Assembly: GCA_013361335.1 (NCBI GenBank)
Contig: JABFYH010000004.1
Coordinates: 1 to 41,359 of the forward strand
Direction of reading: 5' to 3'
From: Gemmatimonadaceae bacterium
GTDB lineage: Bacteria > Gemmatimonadota > Gemmatimonadetes > Gemmatimonadales > Gemmatimonadaceae
DNA: 41,359 bases
Shown: positions 34,930 to 41,359 of the stretch, piece by piece
Layout: every line of letters begins with the position of its first letter
Position numbering within the stretch: the stretch's first letter is position 1
Position numbers and translations under genes: made by a program
Notes under the pieces: generated by a model
Seen by the model: only the letters and a program-made list of their open reading frames with translations
The model's database searches: none
Told to the model about the DNA's origin: nothing

Positions 34930-36231
34930 TCAGGATCCGCGCTCGGCCGCCGCTTGCGCGGCGTACGATGCATCGAGCAGATCGACCGGATGCACCGCCC
35001 GACAGGTCATGCCGGCCCGGTGCAGCCCTGCACCGATCTGCATGAGACAGCCGGGGTTGCCCGTCGCCACCATCGGTGCGCGCGTCGCCGCGATGTTCGC
35101 GAGCTTCGGGGCGAGCACGCGATCGCTGACGTCGGGCTCGATCAGATTGTAGATGCCCGCGCTGCCGCAGCAGTGCTCGCTCCCGTCCAGTGGCACCAGC
35201 TCCAGTCCGGGCACGGCCGCCAACACACGGAGGGGTGGAGTGGCCAGACGCTGCGCGTGCAGCAGGTGACAGGGGGCGTCGTACGTCACCTTCACCGGCA
35301 GCGCACCACCAGGTCGCGGCCCCGCCTCGGCGAGCAGCTCGCTCACGTCGCGCACGCGCGACGCCAGCTTCGCCGCACGCTCGTGCCACGCCGCATCACC
35401 GGCGAGCAGCTGTCCATACTCCTTCATCATCGCGCCGCAGCCGGCGGCGTTCACGACGATGTAGTCGGCACGCGACCGCTCGAACGCGGCGATGTTCGCG
35501 CGCGCGAGCTGCCGCGCCCCCTCGTCGTCGCCCGCGTGCGCGTGCAGCGCGCCGCAACAGCGCTGGCCGGCTGTCGCGGTCATCGCGTAGCCGTTCGCCG
35601 ACAAGGCGCGCTCGGTCGCCCGGTTCGTCGGCGCGAACAGTCCTTCCATCACGCAGCCGGTGAGCAGCGTCGCCGTCCCGCGCTCGGCGTCGCTGCGTGG
35701 GACATAGCGTGCACGCTTCACCGCGGAGCGCGTCGACTCGAGCATCGCCATCGCGAAGCCGAAGCGACCAGGCAGGCGGGAGAGCAGACGCGACATCCGG
35801 GTGGCGCGGGCGATCCGCCCGCCGAGCATGACGAGCCGGAGCAGGGCAGGCCGGGCGAAGGCGAACAGGATGAGTCGCGCGACCGGCGGGTTCGGCTTGA
35901 CCCGCGTCAGCGTCGCGCGCGTCGCCTCCAGGAGATGGCCGTACGGCACACCGGAAGGACACGCCGTCTCGCACGCGCGGCAGCCGAGGCACCGGTCGAT
36001 GTGCGTGCGCACATCCCCGTCGTCGACGGGCAGGCTGCCGTCGACGAGGGCACGCATCAGCACGATGCGGCCGCGCGGGCTGTCGTTCTCGTCCTCGAGG
36101 GTGAGGTAGGTCGGACAGGCCTGCAGGCAGAACCCGCAGTGCACGCATGCATCGATGCCGGCGCGGGCATCGGAGAGCGGCGTACCGGGGATGGCGCAGG
36201 TATCTGGAATGGTCGGAAGCGACGACTTCAT
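34930..36231 (-). CDS. glcF: Glycolate oxidase iron-sulfur subunit GlcF
   Basis: The 433-residue subunit carries two 4Fe-4S clusters, C29-x2-C32-x2-C35-x3-C39 and C81-x2-C84-x2-C87-x3-C91. Two CCG domains follow (CCGALHAHAGDDEGA and CCGSAGIYNL), as in heterodisulfide-reductase-type electron-transfer subunits. GlcDEF oxidises glycolate to glyoxylate and feeds the respiratory chain; GlcF takes the electrons from GlcD/GlcE. The ATG overlaps the glcE stop (ATGA); the ORF track's 999-aa version is a shadow frame. It ends the lipid kinase - glcD - glcE - glcF run. Confidence 0.94.
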   Translation of the reverse strand: MKSSLPTIPDTCAIPGTPLSDARAGIDACVHCGFCLQACPTYLTLEDENDSPRGRIVLMRALVDGSLPVDDGDVRTHIDRCLGCRACETACPSGVPYGHLLEATRATLTRVKPNPPVARLILFAFARPALLRLVMLGGRIARATRMSRLLSRLPGRFGFAMAMLESTRSAVKRARYVPRSDAERGTATLLTGCVMEGLFAPTNRATERALSANGYAMTATAGQRCCGALHAHAGDDEGARQLARANIAAFERSRADYIVVNAAGCGAMMKEYGQLLAGDAAWHERAAKLASRVRDVSELLAEAGPRPGGALPVKVTYDAPCHLLHAQRLATPPLRVLAAVPGLELVPLDGSEHCCGSAGIYNLIEPDVSDRVLAPKLANIAATRAPMVATGNPGCLMQIGAGLHRAGMTCRAVHPVDLLDASYAAQAAAERGS

Positions 36232-37373
36232 GCAGGCTCCCCGAGAATGCCGGGGTTCAGGATACGGTCCGGGTCGAAGGCGTTGCGCACGCGCACGGAG
36301 AGCGGGTCGACCGCGGCGGGAGCGACGATCGCGGGCCAGAGCGATGCGGGGAGGCGTTCCACGATCGCCGTTCCGAGATTCTGCAGCGCCCCCACCATAC
36401 CCCGCAGCCTGGCATGTTCCTCGTCGCCGTCGCCGCTCACGGGAAGGATGCATCGCACGACCCCGCGAGTGAGCGTCGCATGCGCCGACCCGCGCGCCCG
36501 CTCCACGATCGCCGACGCGCGCTCCCAGAGCGCTGCGGTGCGGGAGGGCGCGGTGCTCAGGCGGACGACCGCGGATCCGGGCGGCTCCGCTGCGGCGAGC
36601 GCCTCCCACATCGAGGCCGGGACCTCGCGCATCGGTCCGAGCGCAGCGAGCGACTCCACGGCGCCGCGGACCAGCGCTTCGTTCCCGCCGAGCCGCACGA
36701 GAAGCACCGCTGCATCTCCCACAGCGAGCAGCGCGCCGAGCGCGGGCGACATCAGCTCCGCGGCCATCGGGGTGAACTCCGACGCGCGAAGCCAGGTCCA
36801 CCCGTCGGCGGCGGACACCTCGACCGCGAAGGTGCGATCCATCTCCGGCAACGCGCGCAGCCGCACGCTGATCTCGGTGAGCACGCCGAGCGTTCCCCAC
36901 GCGCCGACGTTCAATCGCGTGAGGTCGTAGCCGGCGACGTTCTTCACCACCCGGCCGCCGGCCCGCACGACGTCGGCGGTACCGGTGACGATCTCGCAGC
37001 CAAGGACCTGATCGCGCGGCGTGCCGAACGCCGAGGCCAGCGGGCCAGCGGAGCCGGTGGCCACCGTCGCGCCGAGGGTGCCGGTGGCCGAGCCGAAGGG
37101 ATCGAGCGGCAGCCATTGCCCCTCGGCGCGCGTGATCCGCGCGAGGTCGGCGAGGGTGGTCCCCGCACGCGCCGTGAGCGTCAGGTCGCCGGGTTCGTAC
37201 TCCACGATGCCGGCGTCCTCGGCGAGGGAGATCGTCTCGAGCGCGCGACATGGACGGCCGGCGTCGAGCCAGTGTCCGCCGCCGACGATGCGCAGCGGCG
37301 TGCCCGCGGCTCTCGCCGAGCGCACGCGATCGGCCAGCACGGTCGCGATCTCGCTGGCGGCGTGGACGCTCAC
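36228..37373 (-). CDS. glcE: Glycolate oxidase FAD-binding subunit GlcE
   Basis: The product of about 381 residues has the PCMH-type FAD fold: LRIVGGGHWLD near the start, LPLDPFGSATGTLGATVATG, and the GlcE hallmark RVVKNVAGYDLTRLNVGAWG. It ends with DPDRILNPGILG. It lacks the long C-terminal substrate region of GlcD, as expected. I chose a GTG at 37373 that overlaps the glcD stop by 4 nt (GTGA); an ATG at 37400 is an alternative and adds nine residues. The ORF track gives 717 aa, most of it antisense-like sequence across glcD. Confidence 0.92.
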   Translation of the reverse strand: MSVHAASEIATVLADRVRSARAAGTPLRIVGGGHWLDAGRPCRALETISLAEDAGIVEYEPGDLTLTARAGTTLADLARITRAEGQWLPLDPFGSATGTLGATVATGSAGPLASAFGTPRDQVLGCEIVTGTADVVRAGGRVVKNVAGYDLTRLNVGAWGTLGVLTEISVRLRALPEMDRTFAVEVSAADGWTWLRASEFTPMAAELMSPALGALLAVGDAAVLLVRLGGNEALVRGAVESLAALGPMREVPASMWEALAAAEPPGSAVVRLSTAPSRTAALWERASAIVERARGSAHATLTRGVVRCILPVSGDGDEEHARLRGMVGALQNLGTAIVERLPASLWPAIVAPAAVDPLSVRVRNAFDPDRILNPGILGEPA

Positions 37374-38812
37374 GAGCGCGCCGACGGTGCCGCGTGCCAT
37401 TCCCGGCAGCTGTGCATCGGCACGACCTTTCCGGGGTTCGCGCGGCGCGCCGGGTCGAAGACGTCGCGGAGCGCGCACATCGCCCCCAGCGTCGCCGGCG
37501 AGAAGAGCGAGTCCATGTACGGCAGCTTGTCGATCCCCACGCCGTGCTCGCCCGTGATCGTGCCCCCCGCGGCGACGCAGGCCTGCATGATGGCCGCCAT
37601 CGCGGCGTGAACCCGTGCCGACTCGTCGGGGCTCGTCGCGTCGTAGCCGATGTTCGGGTGCAGGTTGCCGTCGCCCGCATGGAACACGTTGCACACCTTG
37701 ACGCGATACTCGGCGGCGACGCGCGCGATCTCGGCCAGCATCGCCGGCAGCTTGGTGCGCGGCACGACCGCGTCCTGCACGACGAGGTGGGGCGAGATCC
37801 GCCCCATCGCGCCAAAGGCCTTCTTGCGACCCTGCCAGAGTCGCGCGCGCTCGGCCGGATCGGAGGCCGTGCGCACGCCGCGCGCGCCGGCCTCTCGGCA
37901 GAAGGCTGCCACGCGGTCGGCGTCGGCATCGATGCCGGCGGCAGCGCCGTCCAGCTCGATGAGCAGGATGGCCGCCGCGTCCACCGGATAGCCCGCCGCG
38001 TAGATCGAAGCTTCGACCGCCTGGATCGTCGGACCGTCCATCATCTCCATCGCCGCGGGGACGATCCCCGCCGCCACGATCGCCGACACCGCGTGCGCTG
38101 CGGCGTCGAGCGACGAGAAGTCGGCGAGCAGTGTCCGCACGGCCTGCGGATTCCGCGCGAGCCGCACCGTCACGTCGAGGGCGACACCGAAGCACCCCTC
38201 CGAGCCGATGAAGGCGCCGAGCAGGTCGTATCCCTCGCATTCGCCATCCGCGTTGCCGAGCGTGACGACGTCGCCGTTCGGCAGGAGCGCGGTGAGGGCG
38301 AGCACGTGGTTGAGCGTCACGCCGTACTTGAGGCAGTGCGGCCCTCCCGCATTCTCGGCGACGTTCCCGCCGATGGTGCACGCCGTCTGGCTGGACGGGT
38401 CGGGGGCGTAGTGCAGACCGAAGGGCGCGGCGGCGCGACTGAGCGCGGCGTTCACCACCCCGGGCTCGACGAGCGCGCGCTGGTCCTCGGCGTCGATCGA
38501 GATGATGCGCGTGAGGCGGTGGAGGCCGAGCAGCACCACACCTTCGGCGAGCGCGCCGCCCGAGAGCCCGGTGCCCGCGCCCCGCGGCACGAAGGGCATT
38601 CCGAGCTCCGCGAGCAGCCGCACGACGGCGATGGTCTCGTCGCGCGTACCGGGGAACACGCCGATCGACGGGCGGGCGTGATAGCCGGGCAAGCCATCCG
38701 ACTCGTAGGTGCGCAGCTCGCCCGCGCGCACAAGCACGCGGCGCTCGCCGACGATGGCGGCAAGGCGCGCCTGCAACGCGGCGTCCGCGTGGGGCAGGGT
38801 CGATGCCGTCAT
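37370..38812 (-). CDS. glcD: Glycolate oxidase catalytic subunit GlcD
   Basis: The 480-residue FAD enzyme oxidises glycolate (D-lactate in relatives). It has the PCMH FAD motifs PRGAGTGLSGGALAEG and DPSSQTACTIGGNVAENAGG. It also has the VAO C-terminal motifs VFHAGDGNLHPN and GEHGVGIDKLPYM, where His and Asp residues bind metal or substrate. The C-terminus FDPARRANPGKVVP is standard. It starts with ATG 4 nt after the lipid kinase stop. The glc operon has the common D-E-F order but no adjacent regulator or transporter. Confidence 0.95.
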   Translation of the reverse strand: MTASTLPHADAALQARLAAIVGERRVLVRAGELRTYESDGLPGYHARPSIGVFPGTRDETIAVVRLLAELGMPFVPRGAGTGLSGGALAEGVVLLGLHRLTRIISIDAEDQRALVEPGVVNAALSRAAAPFGLHYAPDPSSQTACTIGGNVAENAGGPHCLKYGVTLNHVLALTALLPNGDVVTLGNADGECEGYDLLGAFIGSEGCFGVALDVTVRLARNPQAVRTLLADFSSLDAAAHAVSAIVAAGIVPAAMEMMDGPTIQAVEASIYAAGYPVDAAAILLIELDGAAAGIDADADRVAAFCREAGARGVRTASDPAERARLWQGRKKAFGAMGRISPHLVVQDAVVPRTKLPAMLAEIARVAAEYRVKVCNVFHAGDGNLHPNIGYDATSPDESARVHAAMAAIMQACVAAGGTITGEHGVGIDKLPYMDSLFSPATLGAMCALRDVFDPARRANPGKVVPMHSCREWHAAPSARS

Positions 38813-38816
38813 GCGC

Positions 38817-39722
38817 TCAGCCCGTCTCGGCGAGGAGACTATCCGGCGGCGGGAGCACGACCGTCAGCGCATCGCGCTCCAGCGTGTACTCGAGCGGCGC
38901 CGACATGGAGACGATCTCGCCGTCCACGGCGACGGTGGCCATGCGGCGCATGTCGATCCGCAGCTCGTCGACGATGAAGCTCTCGAACTCCGGTGTCCGC
39001 GCCACCGAGTCCATCCCCTTCGCCACCGCGGCGAGGCCGAGGGCGAGCAGCCGCGCCCGGGAGCGGCCGCGCACGACCATGACGTGCAGCCCCGACTTGC
39101 CGCCGCGAATGCGTTGGCCGAGGGAAGGAAGCTGGAGGCCGCGCTCGCCCACGCCGATGAACACGAGCGGCGTGCGATAGATGCGCTTCTGTCCGTCGAC
39201 GACGAGCTCCACGGCCATCAACCGCAGCGTGAAGAGGATGCGGAAGGCGGCCATCGCCGACGCCACGCGATAGCCGAAGCTCCGCTCGAGCGTCTCGCGC
39301 ACGCGCACGAACCGCACGTACGCCCCGACGCTGCTCGTGTTGAGGAAGAGCCGGCCGTTCACCATCCCGACGTCGACGCCGCGGCAGGCGCCGGACGACG
39401 CCAGCTTGACCGCTTCGACGGCGACGGTGCTGATGCCAAGGTCGCGCGCGAAGTGGTTGAGCGTCCCGCCGGGCAGCACGGCCAGCTCGGCGGGTGATTC
39501 CACGAGGGCGGCGGCCGCGGTGGCGATGGTGCCGTCGCCGCCGGCGACGAGAATGCGGCGCGCGCCGCGCGCCGCGAGCTGCTTCACCGTGGCGGCGATC
39601 GCCGTCGGCTCGACCTCGTGCACGTCGAAGGCGCCGCTGGCGGCGAGCGCTTCACGCGCCGCGTCGGCGGTGCCCGACGCGACGTTGACGATCGCCGGAA
39701 TGTATGGGGCAGGCTTGCTCAC
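38817..39722 (-). CDS. Diacylglycerol kinase family lipid kinase (YegS/DgkB-like)
   Basis: The 301-residue product has the DAGK catalytic signature ILVAGGDGTIATAAAALV and AVLPGGTLNHFARDLGI, with two conserved Gly-rich loops that bind ATP. The beta-sandwich second domain follows (NTSSVGAYVRFV, VAVDGEIV). Family members phosphorylate diacylglycerol, sphingoid lipids or related acceptors. The GTG start has GAGG 5 nt ahead. It leads the glc operon by 4 nt, which may only reflect shared transcription. Confidence 0.87.
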   Translation of the reverse strand: MSKPAPYIPAIVNVASGTADAAREALAASGAFDVHEVEPTAIAATVKQLAARGARRILVAGGDGTIATAAAALVESPAELAVLPGGTLNHFARDLGISTVAVEAVKLASSGACRGVDVGMVNGRLFLNTSSVGAYVRFVRVRETLERSFGYRVASAMAAFRILFTLRLMAVELVVDGQKRIYRTPLVFIGVGERGLQLPSLGQRIRGGKSGLHVMVVRGRSRARLLALGLAAVAKGMDSVARTPEFESFIVDELRIDMRRMATVAVDGEIVSMSAPLEYTLERDALTVVLPPPDSLLAETG

Positions 39723-39770
39723 AGCGCCTCGAAAGGAATGACCTCGCTCAATTTACAGCCGGACAACGAC

Positions 39771-39801
39771 GCGGGGCGGAGAGATCGTCTCTCCGCCCCG
39801 C
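39771..39801. terminator. Hairpin between the sigma factor and lipid kinase genes
   Basis: A 14-bp perfect stem (GCGGGGCGGAGAGA paired with TCTCTCCGCCCCGC) with a 3-nt loop stands between the two minus-strand genes. No T tract follows on either strand, so it may act as a Rho-assisted or RNA-end-stabilising hairpin after the sigma factor gene. Confidence 0.6.
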
Positions 39802-39817
39802 GGTGTCGTCATCTGTC

Positions 39818-39847
39818 ATCCCGCACGAGTGAAGCGAGTGTCGGGAT
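39818..39847. repeat. REP-like hairpin downstream of the sigma factor gene
   Basis: ATCCCG and CGGGAT flank CAC GAGTGAAGCGA GTG T, forming a stem of ATCCCG/CGGGAT plus CAC/GTG with a single bulged T. This form (GTCATCCCG...CGGGATC) resembles dispersed extragenic palindromes of many bacteria. There is no second copy in this window. Confidence 0.55.
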
Positions 39848-39860
39848 CCCGCTCCTCGAG

Positions 39861-40754
39861 TCAGGCGGCCTGCCAGAAGCCGGCGAGGGCACGCCCGTCG
39901 GGCGATTCGCGAAGCTTCTCGAAGGCCCGCTCGCGGATCTGGCGGATGCGCTCCCGGGTCACCCCCATCAGCGCGCCGATCTTCTCCAGCGTCATCGGCT
40001 CGCCGCTCTCGTCGAGCCCGTAGTAGAGGAAGAGGATCTTCCGCTCGCGCGGGGTGAGGTACTTCCGGAAGACGCGCTCGATGAACTCCTTCATCAGCTT
40101 GTAGTCCGTCGTGTCCTCGATCTCGGTGCCGTCGACGCCGGCGAAGCGCTCGCCGAGCGTGGAGGCCTCGCGATCCGACCGGTCGATGGGGGCATCCAGC
40201 GAGACCTCGGTGCTGGACATCTGCTTGGCGGCACGGACCTGCTCCGGGCTCTCCTCGAGGAGGCGGGAGATCTCGTTCTCGGTGGGGTCGCGCTTGAGGA
40301 CCTGGGCGAGGATCGTCTCGGCGCGTGCGAGGCGGATGAGCTGCGAGTTCTGGTTGAGCGGGATGCGGACGCTGCGGGTCTGCTCGGCGAGCGCCTTGAG
40401 GACGGCCTGGCGCACCCACCACACGGCGTAGGAGATGAACTTCACCCCCTGGTCGGGATCGAACTTGCGGACCGCCTTCAGCAGTCCCTCGTTCCCGATG
40501 GCGACGAGCTCGGAGAGATCGAGACCGTGGCCCTGGTACTTCTTCACGTACGAGATGACGAAGCGGAGGTTCGCCGTCACGAGCCGCTCGGCGGCGGCCT
40601 CGTCTCCCTTCTGCGCCAGTCGCGCCAGTCGCCGCTCTTCGGCGGCGTCACTGATCAGCGGCAGCTTCTGGATGTCCTGGAGGTACTGATCGAACGCGGT
40701 GGAGGGAGACGAACGGAAGTAGCCCTTGGACCTGGTCTCGGTCGCTTGCTCCAT
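39861..40754 (-). CDS. rpoD: Sigma-70 family sigma factor, RpoD/SigA type
   Basis: The 297-residue product has region 1.2 (STAFDQYLQDIQKLPLI) and region 2 (NLRFVISYVKKYQGHGLDL, YAVWWVRQAVLKALAEQ). It also has region 3 and region 4 with helix-turn-helix MTLEKIGALMGVTRERIRQI. It lacks region 1.1 and the non-conserved insert of E. coli RpoD, giving the short form seen in Bacteroidota and related lineages, where such a protein is the housekeeping sigma. It could also be a group 2 paralogue. The ATG follows AAGGGG. A TTGACG promoter lies about 85 bp upstream. Confidence 0.93.
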   Translation of the reverse strand: MEQATETRSKGYFRSSPSTAFDQYLQDIQKLPLISDAAEERRLARLAQKGDEAAAERLVTANLRFVISYVKKYQGHGLDLSELVAIGNEGLLKAVRKFDPDQGVKFISYAVWWVRQAVLKALAEQTRSVRIPLNQNSQLIRLARAETILAQVLKRDPTENEISRLLEESPEQVRAAKQMSSTEVSLDAPIDRSDREASTLGERFAGVDGTEIEDTTDYKLMKEFIERVFRKYLTPRERKILFLYYGLDESGEPMTLEKIGALMGVTRERIRQIRERAFEKLRESPDGRALAGFWQAA

Positions 40755-40837
40755 ACACGCCCCTTACCTGTGCCGGAAGGTGGTCGAGCTGCGCTGCGCT
40801 CGGAGCCGCGTCGCTCGGGAGAGTCAGCAGGACGGCC

Positions 40838-40866
40838 ACAGTAATGTGCGGGAAAAAAACCGTCAA
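40838..40866 (-). promoter_or_regulatory. Promoter for the sigma factor gene
   Basis: TTGACG (-35, 40861-40866) and TACTGT (-10, 40838-40843) are separated by 17 nt. This gives a leader of about 75 nt to the ATG at 40754. The rest of the 336-bp gap between the sigma factor and the small membrane protein holds only the terminator of the latter. Confidence 0.6.
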
Positions 40867-41032
40867 CAGTGAATTTGGCAGAATGACCCATCCTCCATAT
40901 TTGTGAGATGCCTAACCTCTGCTACGACAAACACTTGACTCGGCGCACCAGGGGCTCGGTCACGCTGCCCGCGCCGCGGGCGGATTGACTGATGAGTCCG
41001 TCACTCGTGCGTGCGGGTGGCATGCATGCGCG

Positions 41033-41069
41033 AAAAAAGCGGGCACCGCGCCGTCGCGCCATGCCCGCT
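41033..41069 (-). terminator. Rho-independent terminator of the small membrane protein gene
   Basis: On the minus strand AGCGGGCA pairs with TGCCCGCT (8 bp, plus inner GC-rich pairing) and is followed by a run of six T. It lies 22 bp after the stop at 41091, a textbook position. Confidence 0.85.
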
Positions 41070-41090
41070 GAGCTTGCCGAGACGAAGAGG

Positions 41091-41285
41091 TCAGACCCGC
41101 GGGCCCGGCGGGCTCGGCGGATCCTTCATCTTGGTGCGACTCGTCGCCATCAGAATGCCGATGCCGATCAGGACGATCACACCGACCGCGATCCACATCG
41201 TGGGGACGTTGAGCAGGTATGCGGCGATCGCCAGCCCCAGGATGAGGATGATGAAGCCGACCAGATACGTGCCGAAGGAGGACAT
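41091..41285 (-). CDS. Small two-helix membrane protein, unknown
   Basis: The 64-residue product has two hydrophobic helices (YLVGFIILILGLAIAAYLL and MWIAVGVIVLIGIGILMA), a short connecting loop and a basic, Pro-rich C-terminus (SRTKMKDPPSPPGP). It is monocistronic, with its own terminator. Similar tiny membrane proteins are common and mostly uncharacterised. The ATG is the only sensible start; a Shine-Dalgarno sequence is not clear. Confidence 0.75.
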   Translation of the reverse strand: MSSFGTYLVGFIILILGLAIAAYLLNVPTMWIAVGVIVLIGIGILMATSRTKMKDPPSPPGPRV

Positions 41286-41338
41286 GGTTTTTCTCGTCCG
41301 CTGAGGTCGGCGATGATTCGGGGCAAGAGAGGGACCAC

Positions 41339-41359
41339 GGTGAACCGTGAACCGTGAAC
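41339..41359. repeat. GTGAACC tandem repeat at the window edge
   Basis: GGTGAACC GTGAACC GTGAAC continues out of the window. It uses the same heptamer as the repeat on the gltA stop codon. Confidence 0.8.

Noticed and set aside
34930-38381. Very long frames for GlcF (999 aa) and GlcE (717 aa)
   Set aside because: The upstream parts lie over glcE and glcD in shadow frames; family lengths and ATGA/GTGA overlaps fix the real starts.

Overview
The window is about 41 kb of very GC-rich chromosomal DNA carrying roughly 44 protein genes, packed tightly on both strands. Most operon junctions are 1- or 4-nt start/stop overlaps (ATGA, GTGA, TGATG). I see no phage, transposase, CRISPR, rRNA or tRNA gene. 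The content is a free-living aerobic heterotroph: citrate synthase, a full glycolate oxidase, acyl-CoA dehydrogenase, B12-dependent methionine synthase and a short primary-type sigma factor of about 300 aa without region 1.1. Composition, secreted low-complexity proteins and the short sigma factor suggest a soil bacterium of the Gemmatimonadota or a neighbouring phylum. That placement is inference; no marker here proves it.

Layout. 1-5.7 kb: a CxxCxxC cluster protein, a small unknown, then minus-strand genes for a secreted M1 peptidase, a DUF4097 protein, and a CbiX/SirB-type chelatase coupled to an acyl-CoA dehydrogenase. 5.9-13.4 kb: a VOC protein, then a minus-strand methionine block (yggT family, DUF167, degenerate receiver, regulatory leader, metH, bifunctional homocysteine methyltransferase/MTHFR). 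13.4-18.7 kb: EVE protein, TauE/SafE permease, gltA, and a crcB - nickel-permease-like - mutY operon. 18.8-26.2 kb: a threonine-dehydratase-type enzyme, a VWA protein and its likely AAA+ partner (about 3.6 kb apart), an MFS exporter, a zinc-ribbon membrane protein, a cytidylate-kinase-like protein and a GNAT acetyltransferase. 26.4-29.3 kb: a plus-strand operon of lipoprotein, divergent Nramp-like transporter and two PRC-barrel proteins, then a secreted unknown. 29.3-34.9 kb: a molybdopterin oxidoreductase, a small lipoprotein, and a HAD-like - YgfZ - SDR operon. 34.9-41.3 kb: a lipid kinase - glcD - glcE - glcF operon, the sigma factor and a small membrane protein.

The strongest regulatory find is the leader of metH. 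It holds a near-textbook SAM-II riboswitch aptamer directly followed by an intrinsic terminator with a seven-U tract, and an alternative antiterminator pairing is visible. This would shut off metH and the downstream methyltransferase/MTHFR gene when S-adenosylmethionine is abundant. Other points of interest are the Nramp-like transporter whose metal-site motifs are replaced and which is coupled to two PRC-barrel proteins, a family of short tandem GTGA-containing repeats that sit exactly on gene stop codons, a HAD-fold protein lacking most catalytic residues, and a MutY whose C-terminus reads through such a repeat into antisense gltA.
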